DNA of 8,952 nt from Candidatus Omnitrophota bacterium (GTDB lineage: Bacteria > Omnitrophota > Gorgyraeia > JABMRG01 > JAFGKX01): assembly GCA_016928375.1 (NCBI GenBank), contig JAFGKX010000156.1, positions 1 to 8,952 of the forward strand, written 5' to 3'. The stretch's first letter is position 1. Each line of letters opens with the position of its first letter. Below the pieces are notes generated by a model. That model was given only the letters and a program-made list of their open reading frames with translations. It searched no databases and was not told the DNA's origin. Both the position numbers and the translations under genes were made by a program. Below are positions 1-6,300 of the stretch, piece by piece.

Positions 1-73
1 AATGGCAGACACGAAGGACTTAAAATCCTTTGGCCGAAAGGTCATGAGGGTTCGACTCCCTCCTCGCCCACCA
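1..73 (+). tRNA. tRNA-Leu (anticodon UAA), 5' end cut off by window
   Basis: This is the 3' part of a class II tRNA that decodes UUA leucine codons. The anticodon stem pairs AAGGA (14-18) with TCCTT (26-30) around the seven-base loop CTTAAAA, which puts the anticodon TAA at 21-23 after the invariant T at 20. A long variable arm follows, GGCC-GAAA-GGTC (32-43), as expected for tRNA-Leu. The T stem-loop is GAGGG-TTCGACT-CCCTC (46-62). The 3' acceptor strand CTCGCCC (63-69), discriminator A70 and an encoded CCA (71-73) complete it. The 5' acceptor strand, which should read GGGCGAG, and most of the D stem lie before the window, so roughly the first 15 nucleotides are missing. Confidence 0.95.
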
Positions 74-94
74 AACTTTGCAAAGCAAAGTTTG
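72..94 (+). repeat. Perfect 10-bp hairpin abutting the tRNA 3' end
   Basis: CAAACTTTGC (72-81) and GCAAAGTTTG (85-94) are exact reverse complements separated by AAA. The left arm uses the last two bases of the tRNA CCA end. It could form a transcript hairpin that helps end or process the tRNA transcript. It has no U-tract behind it, so I do not call it an intrinsic terminator. It could also be a copy of a short dispersed palindrome. Its role is unknown. Confidence 0.6.
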
Positions 95-142
95 CTCCGA
101 TGATACGATGAACAAGAGCATCAGAGGGACTGAATATATTAT

Positions 143-1855
143 ATGGACATAGAAACAATAAGACATAGTACGTCGCACGTATTAGCGCAGGCAGTAAAAA
201 GCCTTTGGCCCGATGTAAAATTAGGCATAGGCCCTGCCATTGAATACGGTTTTTATTATGATTTTGACAAAAAAGAGCCTTTTGCGCCCGAAGACCTGGA
301 AAAAATAACGAATAAAATGCGAGAAATAATAAAACAGGACCAGAAGTTTGTCAAAAAAGAAATGAAAAAAGCCGATGCAATAGAACTTTTTGAAAAAATG
401 GGCGAGACATATAAAGCCGAGCTGATAAAAGATATCGCCGGCGAAACGGTAACTTTGTATTCAAACGCTGATTTTTTGGATTTATGCAAGGGCCCGCATG
501 TTTCATCGACCAAAAACATTAAAGCATTCGCCTTAACGCATATAGCAGGTGCGTACTGGAGAGGCAGCGAGAAAAATCAGATGCTTCAAAGGATATACGG
601 TGTTGCGTTCGAGACGGAGAAAGAACTTAAAAAACATCTCATGCTTCTTGAAGAAGCGAAGAAGAGAGACCATAGAAAACTTGGCAAAGAACTCGGATTT
701 TTTATTATGGATGAAACTGTCGGCGCGGGGCTTGTGATATACAAGCCCAAAGGCGCTGTTTTAAGAAACATAATAGAAGAATGGGAAAAAACAGAGCATT
801 TAAAACGCGGTTATCAGCAGGCTTTGGGCCCGCATGTCATGAAATCCGATATATGGGTGCGCTCCGGGCATTATGATTATTATAAAGAACATATGTATAT
901 ATTCAATATCGAGGGATCTGAATATGCGGTAAAGCCCATGAATTGTCCTGCGCATATACTTGTATTCAAATCCGAAACTAGGAGTTACAAAGATCTGCCG
1001 CTTAGATTATTCGAGCTCGGCACCGTGTATAGGTACGAAAAAAGCGGGGTCTTGCACGGGCTTTTAAGAGTAAGGGGCTTTACGCAGGATGATGCGCATA
1101 TATTCTGCCTGCCGGAACAGGTTGTGGATGAAATAAAATCTGTGATAGATTTTGTATTATACGCATTGAAGGTTTTTGGGTTTGATGAGTTCCATGTGGA
1201 ATTAAGCACACAGCCGCAAAAACATATCGGCACGAACCAGGACTGGGATATGGCGACGAACGCTTTAAAAAAATCCCTCGACGACAAAAATATAAAATAT
1301 GAAATAAATGAAGGCGACGGCGCTTTCTATGGGCCCAAGATAGACATAAAATTAAAAGATGCCATAGGCCGTTTTTGGCAATGCGCTACAATTCAATGCG
1401 ATTTTGCGCTGCCTGAAAGATTTGACCTTGCGTACATAGATAAAGATGGCAGCCAGAAGCGCCCGGTAATGCTGCACAGGGTTATATTGGGCAGCATAGA
1501 GAGATTTTTGGGCGCCCTGATAGAGCATTATGCGGGGGCGCTGCCTTTATGGCTTTCCCCGACACAGGTTATAGTAATGCCAATAACGGATAAACAAAAA
1601 GAATACGCGGGTAAAATTTACGAAGAACTAAAAAAACATAATATACGAAGCGAAATAGATACGCGCAATCAGACGATAGGGTATAAAATCAGAAACGCCC
1701 AGATGGGGAAGATACCATATATGCTTATTATAGGCGAAAAAGAAGAAAAGGAAAAATCGGTTTCTGTCCGTAGCCGCGCAAAAGGCGACGAAGGAAAAAC
1801 CGATATGGAAAAGTTCATACAAAAAATAAATAAGGAGGTGAGTTCTCATAGCTAA
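143..1855 (+). CDS. thrS: Threonyl-tRNA synthetase lacking the TGS domain
   Basis: Class II synthetase that charges tRNA-Thr in the cytoplasm; 570 aa against about 640 for the E. coli form. The chain begins directly in the N2 editing domain (about 1-160), whose site is intact: H8-x3-H12 and C115-x3-H119. The catalytic core (about 180-470) keeps the zinc ligands C268 (MNCPAH), H319 (DDAHIF) and H445 (MLHRVILGS), plus class II motif 2 (RVRGFTQDDAH). The anticodon-binding domain is about 471-565. The three zinc ligands all sit 66 residues earlier than E. coli C334, H385 and H511, which matches clean absence of the TGS domain. An in-frame TGA at 131-133 rules out a longer start. The nearest purine-rich stretch, GAGGGA (124-129), is rather far from ATG 143, so ribosome binding looks weak. 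The gene overlaps infC by 8 bases. Confidence 0.97.
   Translation: MDIETIRHSTSHVLAQAVKSLWPDVKLGIGPAIEYGFYYDFDKKEPFAPEDLEKITNKMREIIKQDQKFVKKEMKKADAIELFEKMGETYKAELIKDIAGETVTLYSNADFLDLCKGPHVSSTKNIKAFALTHIAGAYWRGSEKNQMLQRIYGVAFETEKELKKHLMLLEEAKKRDHRKLGKELGFFIMDETVGAGLVIYKPKGAVLRNIIEEWEKTEHLKRGYQQALGPHVMKSDIWVRSGHYDYYKEHMYIFNIEGSEYAVKPMNCPAHILVFKSETRSYKDLPLRLFELGTVYRYEKSGVLHGLLRVRGFTQDDAHIFCLPEQVVDEIKSVIDFVLYALKVFGFDEFHVELSTQPQKHIGTNQDWDMATNALKKSLDDKNIKYEINEGDGAFYGPKIDIKLKDAIGRFWQCATIQCDFALPERFDLAYIDKDGSQKRPVMLHRVILGSIERFLGALIEHYAGALPLWLSPTQVIVMPITDKQKEYAGKIYEELKKHNIRSEIDTRNQTIGYKIRNAQMGKIPYMLIIGEKEEKEKSVSVRSRAKGDEGKTDMEKFIQKINKEVSSHS
1832..1850 (+). promoter_or_regulatory. Strong Shine-Dalgarno and ATA start of infC
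   Basis: AAGGAGGTG (1832-1840) is a near-perfect Shine-Dalgarno sequence. Seven bases later comes ATA (1848-1850), in frame with infC. No ATG, GTG or TTG in this frame lies at a workable distance: a TGA at 1839-1841 closes the frame upstream, and the first conventional start, GTG at 1878, is 37 bases past the SD. Known infC genes often use rare starts (AUU in E. coli) that IF3 itself discriminates against, giving autoregulation. I infer the same here with AUA. Confidence 0.75.
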
Positions 1856-2366
1856 GGATATTAAAAAAAGACTCAGGGTGAATGAGATGATAAGGATAGC
1901 CCAGATAAGGGTTATCGGCGCCGACGGAGAACAATTAGGGGTGATGCGCCCGGAGGAGGCATTAAAAATTGCCCGTGAAGCCGGGTTTGATCTCGTCGAA
2001 ATAGTGCCTACTTCCAGTCCGCCCGTATGCCGCATCATGGATTACAGCAAATATAAATACGAACAGGAAAAGAAGGAACGAGAGGCGCGCAAAAAACAGC
2101 ATGTAATTAAAATAAAAGAAATAAGGATAAACCCGAGGATAGAGGAACACGACTATAAGACGAAACTTCAGCATGCGCGTGATTTTGTAGTAAAGGGCAA
2201 CAAGGTAAAATGGACTCTGATATTTCACGGCAGGGAAATGGCGCACATAGAACGCGGCAGGCATTTGTTAGACAGGGTTATACAGGATACCGTCGACATA
2301 GCCGAAGTGGAAATGGCGCCGAAGAAGGAAGGTCGTTTTATATTTATGGTTATTACGCCTAAATAA
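1848..2366 (+). CDS. infC: Translation initiation factor IF-3 (non-canonical ATA start)
   Basis: IF3 binds the 30S subunit, prevents premature 50S joining and checks start-codon/initiator-tRNA pairing. From ATA 1848 the product is 172 aa, close to the usual 170-180, and its first residues (AKDIKKRLRVNEMIR) fit the family's N-terminus; starting at GTG 1878 would remove the conserved basic segment. The N-domain covers about 10-80 and includes GADGEQLGVM and the signature CRIMDYSKYKYEQ (about 61-73). A lysine/arginine-rich linker follows, then the C-domain (about 85-172) with EIRINPRIEEHDY, FHGREMAHIERG and a PKKEGRF segment. The start lies inside the 3' end of thrS (8-base overlap) behind an excellent SD, so translation is probably coupled to thrS and autoregulated through the rare start codon. 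The family call is secure; the start codon is an inference from spacing and homology. Confidence 0.95.
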   Translation: MAKDIKKRLRVNEMIRIAQIRVIGADGEQLGVMRPEEALKIAREAGFDLVEIVPTSSPPVCRIMDYSKYKYEQEKKEREARKKQHVIKIKEIRINPRIEEHDYKTKLQHARDFVVKGNKVKWTLIFHGREMAHIERGRHLLDRVIQDTVDIAEVEMAPKKEGRFIFMVITPK

Positions 2367-2373
2367 TAAAAAA

Positions 2374-2466
2374 GGCTCGGAAAATAGTTTTCGCAGGGAC
2401 GCTCCCCCGACGTCGCGTCGGGGTTGCTCATCCCAGCCATGCCCTGCTCAAACTATTTTCCTCGCC
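2374..2466 (+). repeat. Nested multi-stem palindrome between infC and rpmI
   Basis: Three concentric inverted repeats share one axis. Outer: GGAAAATAGTTT (2379-2390) with AAACTATTTTCC (2450-2461), 12 bp exact. Middle: GCAGGG (2393-2398) with CCCTGC (2442-2447). Inner: CCCCGACG (2405-2412) with CGTCGGGG (2416-2423) around TCG. Outside the 12-bp stem GGC (2374-2376) pairs with GCC (2464-2466). Both junctions are symmetric TC/TC mismatches. The structure fills most of the 134-base gap. It could be a leader for the L35-L20 messenger RNA, where L20 autoregulation through RNA structure is known in other bacteria, or a copy of a dispersed cruciform repeat. It is not followed by a T-tract, so it is not a standard terminator. 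Confidence 0.85.
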
Positions 2467-2500
2467 CTTTGATATAAATAAAACCGATAGGAGATATACG

Positions 2501-2701
2501 ATGCGGAAATCGAAGACGAAAAAAGGAATCGCGAAAAGATTCAAGTTGACTAAAAAAGGAAAAATAAAAAGCAGGCATGCCGGAAAAGGGCACTTGCTGG
2601 GTAAAAAATCTAGAAAGCGCAAACGGGCGCTTTCCAAAGACAACATTATAGGCCGCGTTCAAACCAGAATGATAAAGAAGGCGTTGCCGTACGGTTTATA
2701 A
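2501..2701 (+). CDS. rpmI: 50S ribosomal protein L35
   Basis: Small basic large-subunit protein of 66 aa, the normal size for L35. Family features are KTKKGIAKRFKLTKKGKIK near the start, the H-x-GKGHLLGKKS segment in the middle and the LPYGL-type C-terminus. The start is supported by AGGAGA at 2489-2494, six bases before the ATG. It follows the nested palindrome and sits 15 bases before rplT, the standard infC-rpmI-rplT arrangement in which the two proteins are made together. TGATATAAA (2470-2478) resembles an extended -10 box but has no matching -35, so an internal promoter here is only possible. Confidence 0.97.
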   Translation: MRKSKTKKGIAKRFKLTKKGKIKSRHAGKGHLLGKKSRKRKRALSKDNIIGRVQTRMIKKALPYGL

Positions 2702-2716
2702 AGACAAGGGGGTATC

Positions 2717-3070
2717 ATGGCTAGAGTAAAACACGTAGTCGCCGGATTACGGCGCAGAAAAAAATTATTAAAACTGGCAAAAGGCTATGTTGGCGGAAGA
2801 AGCAAGCTATACCGCACAGCTAAAGAAACAGTAAGAAGGGCAAAGGCCTATGCTTACAGAGACAGAAAAGCAAGAAAAAGAGATTTCAGAAGCCTATGGA
2901 TTTTAAGAATAAACGCAGCGTGCCGCGCGTCTGGAATTAAATATTCCGAATTTATATCCGGGCTTAAAAAGGCCAAAGTCGTTTTGGACAGAAAGTCTTT
3001 GGCAGACCTGGCTGTAAACAACAAGACTGCTTTTAAGAAACTGATAAGTCTCGTAAAAAAACAGGACTAA
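2717..3070 (+). CDS. rplT: 50S ribosomal protein L20
   Basis: L20 binds 23S rRNA early in 50S assembly and, in several bacteria, also represses its own operon by binding the messenger RNA. The product is 117 aa, typical for the family. The long basic N-terminal extension (about 1-58) is present, with MARVKHVVAGLRRRKK and GYVGGRSKLYRTAKE. The globular RNA-binding domain follows, with RKARKRDFRSLWILRINAA (about 51-70) and the late motif LDRKSLADLA (about 91-100). AAGGGGG (2706-2712) is four bases upstream of the ATG. Nine bases separate its stop from the ktrB-like gene, so both probably share one transcript. If L20 autoregulates here, the structured region before rpmI is the obvious place to look. 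Confidence 0.98.
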   Translation: MARVKHVVAGLRRRKKLLKLAKGYVGGRSKLYRTAKETVRRAKAYAYRDRKARKRDFRSLWILRINAACRASGIKYSEFISGLKKAKVVLDRKSLADLAVNNKTAFKKLISLVKKQD

Positions 3071-3079
3071 AAGCTTGAT

Positions 3080-4498
3080 ATGATAAAAACGCTCAATCCT
3101 CCGCGAATAATAGTGCTGAGTTTTTTAACCGCTATTTTATGCGGAGCGTTTTTACTTAATTTGCCCATATCGACACAGACAGGCGAATCTCTCGGCCCGG
3201 TCAACAGTTTATTTACGGCAACAAGCGCGATATGCGTTACGGGGCTGACGGTAAAAGATACAGGCGGAGATTTTTCTTTATTCGGACAGCTAGTGATAAT
3301 TATGCTTGTTCAAGCCGGAGGATTGGGCATAATGACCTTTTCCGTGCTTTTTACCACTGTGCTGCTGCATAAAAGGCTCACTATTTCTCAGGGTGTTGCG
3401 GTACAAAATGCCCTGGGCTACACAAAAACAGCCGGGCTTAAGGATTTAATAAAATATATTGTCCTTATAACATTTTTTGTCGAATCGCTGGGGGCCTTGA
3501 TGCTGTATATGCATTGGGCCATTATAATGCAGGGGGCCAATAATTATTATATACTCTGGAGCGCTGTGTTTCATTCTATCTCCGCATTCTGCAATGCGGG
3601 GTTTTCAATATTCACGAATAGCCTGGTAAACCTAAACAGGGATGCTTTTACCATGCTTACAATAGCGTTTCTTATTATTTCGGGCGGATTAGGTTTTGTG
3701 GCGGTGCTTGAACTGCCAAGGCTAAGGTATTATTTTTCTTTCTTCAGAAAAAAAACATTAGCTGCTTTGGTAAAAAAGCAAATTTCCGAGGATATGCCGA
3801 TTAATAAAATAAGCCTGCACACAAAAATGGTGCTGACGGCGACGATATTTTTAATAGCAATAGGGACTGTTGTCATATTCTTCCTTGAGTATGGCAATGC
3901 GTTGAGCCAAATGCCGTTTTGGGATAAAATCCTGAACGCATTTTTTACTTCGGTTACGCCCAGAACAGCGGGTTTTAACAGTGTTCCCACAAATGCTCTT
4001 CAGGCGGCGACTAAGTTTTTTATCGCAGTGCTTATGTTTATCGGGGCTTCTCCGGGCAGCACCGGAGGCGGTATAAAAACCGTAACAGCCATAGTGCTTT
4101 TTGCCGGATTTATCGCCATGCTGAAAAAAAGAGACCGGATGACTTTTTCGCGCAGGACCATAGAAAAAGACGCTTTCAGAAGAGCTGTGGCTATTTTTGT
4201 GTTGTCTTTAGGCCTGGTGTGCGCGATAACGCTGCTTTTGACAATAACCGAAAGGGCGCTTTTTTATAAATCAAACGAATATTTTCTAAATTTATTTTTT
4301 GAGACAACCTCGGCATTTGCCACGTGCGGGCTTTCTACCATAACCACGGCGCATCTGAGCGTTATAGGAAAGATTCTTATAATGCTTACGATGTTTTTAG
4401 GAAGGGTAGGACCTTTAACTGCGGCGCTGGCGCTGGCATTGCGCAAAGAGGAAAAAGCAAAATATATTTATCCCGAAGAAAAAATAATGGTGGGATAA
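3080..4498 (+). CDS. ktrB: Ktr/Trk-type potassium uptake channel subunit (KtrB-like)
   Basis: Inner-membrane pore protein of the TrkH/KtrB/HKT superfamily, 472 aa, nearer to KtrB than to the longer TrkH. Four membrane-pore-membrane repeats are visible, each with its filter glycine: CVTGLTVKD (G55), SAFCNAGFS (G174), TPRTAGFNS (G298) and SAFATCGLS (G417). The glycine-rich intramembrane gating loop GASPGSTGGGIKT (322-334) and the conserved arginine in GRVGPLT (R442) are also present. The C-terminus ends YPEEKIMVG, typical of KtrB. No signal peptide; the first helix starts about residue 9 after NPPR. The start lacks a strong SD: only AGGA (3063-3066), inside the end of rplT, so coupling to rplT translation is likely. 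The RCK partner follows 68 bases downstream. Choice of ktrB over trkH rests on length and the 221-aa single-RCK partner. Confidence 0.92.
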   Translation: MIKTLNPPRIIVLSFLTAILCGAFLLNLPISTQTGESLGPVNSLFTATSAICVTGLTVKDTGGDFSLFGQLVIIMLVQAGGLGIMTFSVLFTTVLLHKRLTISQGVAVQNALGYTKTAGLKDLIKYIVLITFFVESLGALMLYMHWAIIMQGANNYYILWSAVFHSISAFCNAGFSIFTNSLVNLNRDAFTMLTIAFLIISGGLGFVAVLELPRLRYYFSFFRKKTLAALVKKQISEDMPINKISLHTKMVLTATIFLIAIGTVVIFFLEYGNALSQMPFWDKILNAFFTSVTPRTAGFNSVPTNALQAATKFFIAVLMFIGASPGSTGGGIKTVTAIVLFAGFIAMLKKRDRMTFSRRTIEKDAFRRAVAIFVLSLGLVCAITLLLTITERALFYKSNEYFLNLFFETTSAFATCGLSTITTAHLSVIGKILIMLTMFLGRVGPLTAALALALRKEEKAKYIYPEEKIMVG

Positions 4499-4507
4499 AT
4501 AAAGGCA

Positions 4508-4563
4508 CCCGCCTGAACGGCTGTTCGGCCGGACGGGCAAAGTCACAAATAAAATTGGGGGGG
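4508..4563 (+). promoter_or_regulatory. GC-rich hairpin and G7 ribosome-binding tract before ktrA
   Basis: The 68-base gap before ktrA holds an imperfect hairpin: CCCGCC (4508-4513) can pair with GGACGGG (4531-4537) with one bulged A, and GAAC (4515-4518) with GTTC (4523-4526) inside. Seven consecutive G residues (4557-4563) end three bases before the ktrA ATG and probably act as the SD through G-C and G-U pairs. The gap is too short for a ydaO-type cyclic-di-AMP riboswitch. A role in setting the KtrA:KtrB ratio is only a guess. Confidence 0.4.
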
Positions 4564-4566
4564 TTT

Positions 4567-5232
4567 ATGAGACAATTTGCCGTAATAGGGCTCGGAAGAT
4601 TCGGCTTAAGCGTATCAAAGACATTAACTCAAAAAGACGGCCAGGTGCTGGTAATAGATAAAGACGAAGATAAGATACAGGACATATCGGATTCTGTGTC
4701 GCAGGCAGTATGCCTGGATGCGACAGACGCGGACGCGCTTAAAGCGGTGGGCATAGAGCAGGTTGACGTGGCGATAGTCAGTGTCGGAGACGACATAGAA
4801 GCCAGTATTCTTATCACGCTTTTATTGAAGGAGCTGGGGATAAAAGAGATAATTACAAAAGCCGTGACCCCGCAGCAGGGTAAAGTATTGGAGAAAATAG
4901 GCGCGAATAAAATAATTTTCCCGGAAAGAGATATGGGTATAAGGCTGGCTAATGTCCTTACATCCCCAAAAGTTACAGACTATCTTCAACTGTCCAACAA
5001 CTGCAGTATAGTCGAACTAAAGGCGCCAAAAAGCTTTATAGGCAGAACTCTTAAACAATTAAATGTCAGGGCGAAATACAAGCTTAATGTAGTGGCTATA
5101 AAGCGTAAAAATAAACAGGGCGAAGAATCTATTAACGCCGGCCCGTTTGCGGAAGAAAAAATAGAAACAGACGACAGCCTTTTGATAGCGGGCGACAACG
5201 AAGACATAGACAAGCTGAAAAAAGAAGAGTGA
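4567..5232 (+). CDS. ktrA: Potassium uptake regulatory RCK protein (KtrA-like)
   Basis: Cytoplasmic nucleotide-binding subunit that forms the gating ring under the KtrB pore; 221 aa, almost exactly the size of known KtrA and about half of the two-repeat TrkA. The RCK_N Rossmann domain (about 3-130) has GLGRFG (8-13), the acidic residue ending strand 2 in VLVIDKDED (D31), LDATDADAL (50-58) and the PERDMG motif (119-124). An RCK_C domain (about 138-218) follows; in this family it can bind small ligands such as cyclic di-AMP, but ligand choice cannot be read here. The frame stays open upstream to 4324, inside ktrB, but ATG 4567 is right: the Rossmann strand starts at residue 3, as in homologues, and the extra stretch is ktrB read out of frame. 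The stop is one base before the pheS ATG. Confidence 0.94.
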   Translation: MRQFAVIGLGRFGLSVSKTLTQKDGQVLVIDKDEDKIQDISDSVSQAVCLDATDADALKAVGIEQVDVAIVSVGDDIEASILITLLLKELGIKEIITKAVTPQQGKVLEKIGANKIIFPERDMGIRLANVLTSPKVTDYLQLSNNCSIVELKAPKSFIGRTLKQLNVRAKYKLNVVAIKRKNKQGEESINAGPFAEEKIETDDSLLIAGDNEDIDKLKKEE

Positions 5233-5233
5233 A

Positions 5234-6247
5234 ATGATAGAGCAGCTTAATAATTTAAAAGAAACCGCAATTTCGCAGATAAAAGAAGCAAAGAACGCGG
5301 ATGATCTCGAGGCCGTCAGAATAAAATACCTCGGCAGAAAAGGCGAAATGGCCAAAGTGATGGGCCTGATATCGTCTTTGCCTGATTCGGAAAAACCAGC
5401 TGCCGGCAGGCTTATTAACCAGGTAAAGCCTCTGCTCGAAGAAGAGATAAGCAAAAAGCAGAAAAGTTTTACCCTGGCGGAAAAACAGAATCCGCAATCC
5501 AAAAAAGACCTTACCATGCCCGGGCATAGATTCGAATCCGGGCACACCCACCCAATCACACAGACAATATCGGACATATGCGCTATATTCAGGCACATGG
5601 GTTTTGCCGTCGTGGAAGGGCCTGAAATAGAAACCGAACACAATAATTTTGAGGCATTGAATATACCCCTGAACCACCCGTCCAGAGACGCGTTCGACAC
5701 TTTTTATATAAAAAACGAGTTTCTTTTAAGGAGCCACACCTCGCCTGTTCAAGTGCGGTATATGACAAAACACAAGTCGCCGCTTGCTATAATAGTGCCG
5801 GGGAAGGTTTTCAGGCCTGATGCTGTGGATGCATCGCATAGTTTTATGTTTCATCAGGTCGAAGGGTTGATGGTAGATGAAAGGGTGAGCCTTGCGCATT
5901 TAAGAGGCGTGCTTTTTGAATTCTGCAGGCAGCTTTTCGGAGAAGACATAAAATTAAGATTCAGGCCGCATTTTTTTCCATTTACCGAGCCAAGCGCCGA
6001 AGTGGATGTTTCGTGTATAATATGCAAAGGTGCCGGGTGCAGTGTATGCTCTCAAAAAGGATGGCTTGAGATATTAGGCGCGGGCATGGTAAACCCGAAA
6101 GTTTTTAAAGCTGTTGGCATCGACAGCGAAAAATATACAGGGTTCGCGTTCGGTATGGGAGTCGAAAGGATCGCCATGCTTAAATATGGCATCAACGATA
6201 TACGTTTATTTTTCGAAAATGATATAAGATTTCTGGAACAATTTTAA
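5234..6247 (+). CDS. pheS: Phenylalanyl-tRNA synthetase alpha subunit
   Basis: Catalytic subunit of the alpha2-beta2 class II enzyme that charges tRNA-Phe; 337 aa, standard length. An N-terminal coiled-coil arm (about 1-85), which contacts tRNA, contains the conserved KYLGRKGEMAKVM (31-43). The catalytic domain has motif 1 around GFAVVEGPEIETEHNNFEAL (123-142), motif 2 in FRPDAVDASHSFMFHQVEG (193-211) and motif 3 in FAFGMGVERIAMLKYGI (304-320). Four cysteines, C261-x2-C264-x4-C269-x2-C272, form a zinc-ribbon-like knuckle seen in many but not all bacterial PheS; E. coli lacks it. The start is one base after the ktrA stop, with AAAGAAGAG (5221-5229) as probable SD, so its translation is likely coupled to ktrA. 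pheT follows after 53 bases. Confidence 0.97.
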   Translation: MIEQLNNLKETAISQIKEAKNADDLEAVRIKYLGRKGEMAKVMGLISSLPDSEKPAAGRLINQVKPLLEEEISKKQKSFTLAEKQNPQSKKDLTMPGHRFESGHTHPITQTISDICAIFRHMGFAVVEGPEIETEHNNFEALNIPLNHPSRDAFDTFYIKNEFLLRSHTSPVQVRYMTKHKSPLAIIVPGKVFRPDAVDASHSFMFHQVEGLMVDERVSLAHLRGVLFEFCRQLFGEDIKLRFRPHFFPFTEPSAEVDVSCIICKGAGCSVCSQKGWLEILGAGMVNPKVFKAVGIDSEKYTGFAFGMGVERIAMLKYGINDIRLFFENDIRFLEQF

Positions 6248-6253
6248 AATGGC

Positions 6254-6278
6254 TCCCGCACATTTTAAGGGTGCGGGA
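6254..6278 (+). other. 8-bp hairpin in the pheS-pheT gap
   Basis: TCCCGCAC (6254-6261) and GTGCGGGA (6271-6278) are exact reverse complements around a nine-base loop. It starts six bases after the pheS stop and ends 22 bases before the pheT ATG. No T-run follows, so it is unlikely to be a full terminator. It might stabilise the upstream message or pause RNA polymerase. pheT has its own SD, AAGGTG (6291-6296). Confidence 0.6.
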
Positions 6279-6300
6279 ATGAATAATAAAAAGGTGCAGA

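Noticed and set aside
74..142. T-box leader for thrS
   Set aside because: Only 69 bases separate the tRNA from thrS, too little for a T-box, and there is no terminator/antiterminator pair.
1878..1880. GTG as the infC start
   Set aside because: It has no SD at a suitable distance and would delete the conserved basic N-terminus; the ATA at 1848 has ideal SD spacing.
1628..2038. Minus-strand open frame of 136 codons opposite thrS and infC
   Set aside because: It is a shadow of two confidently identified genes with no motif of its own.
2470..2478. Extended -10 promoter before rpmI
   Set aside because: TGATATAAA fits the consensus, but the -35 position has no match and such boxes are common by chance in AT-rich DNA.
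2367..2500. Rho-independent terminator between infC and rpmI
   Set aside because: The stems are strong, but no T-tract follows either arm, and the gene order suggests continuous transcription.
4324..4566. N-terminal extension of ktrA to an ATG inside ktrB, giving 302 aa
   Set aside because: The extra 81 residues are ktrB and the intergenic gap read in another frame; KtrA homologues begin at the Rossmann strand encoded from 4567, which has its own SD.
4499..4566. Cyclic-di-AMP (ydaO-type) riboswitch before ktrA
   Set aside because: The gap is only 68 bases, too short for that fold, and I see none of its conserved blocks.
5059..5700. Minus-strand open frame of 213 codons across ktrA and pheS
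   Set aside because: It lies wholly opposite two genes with strong family motifs, has no recognisable domain and is rich in residues typical of antisense reading.
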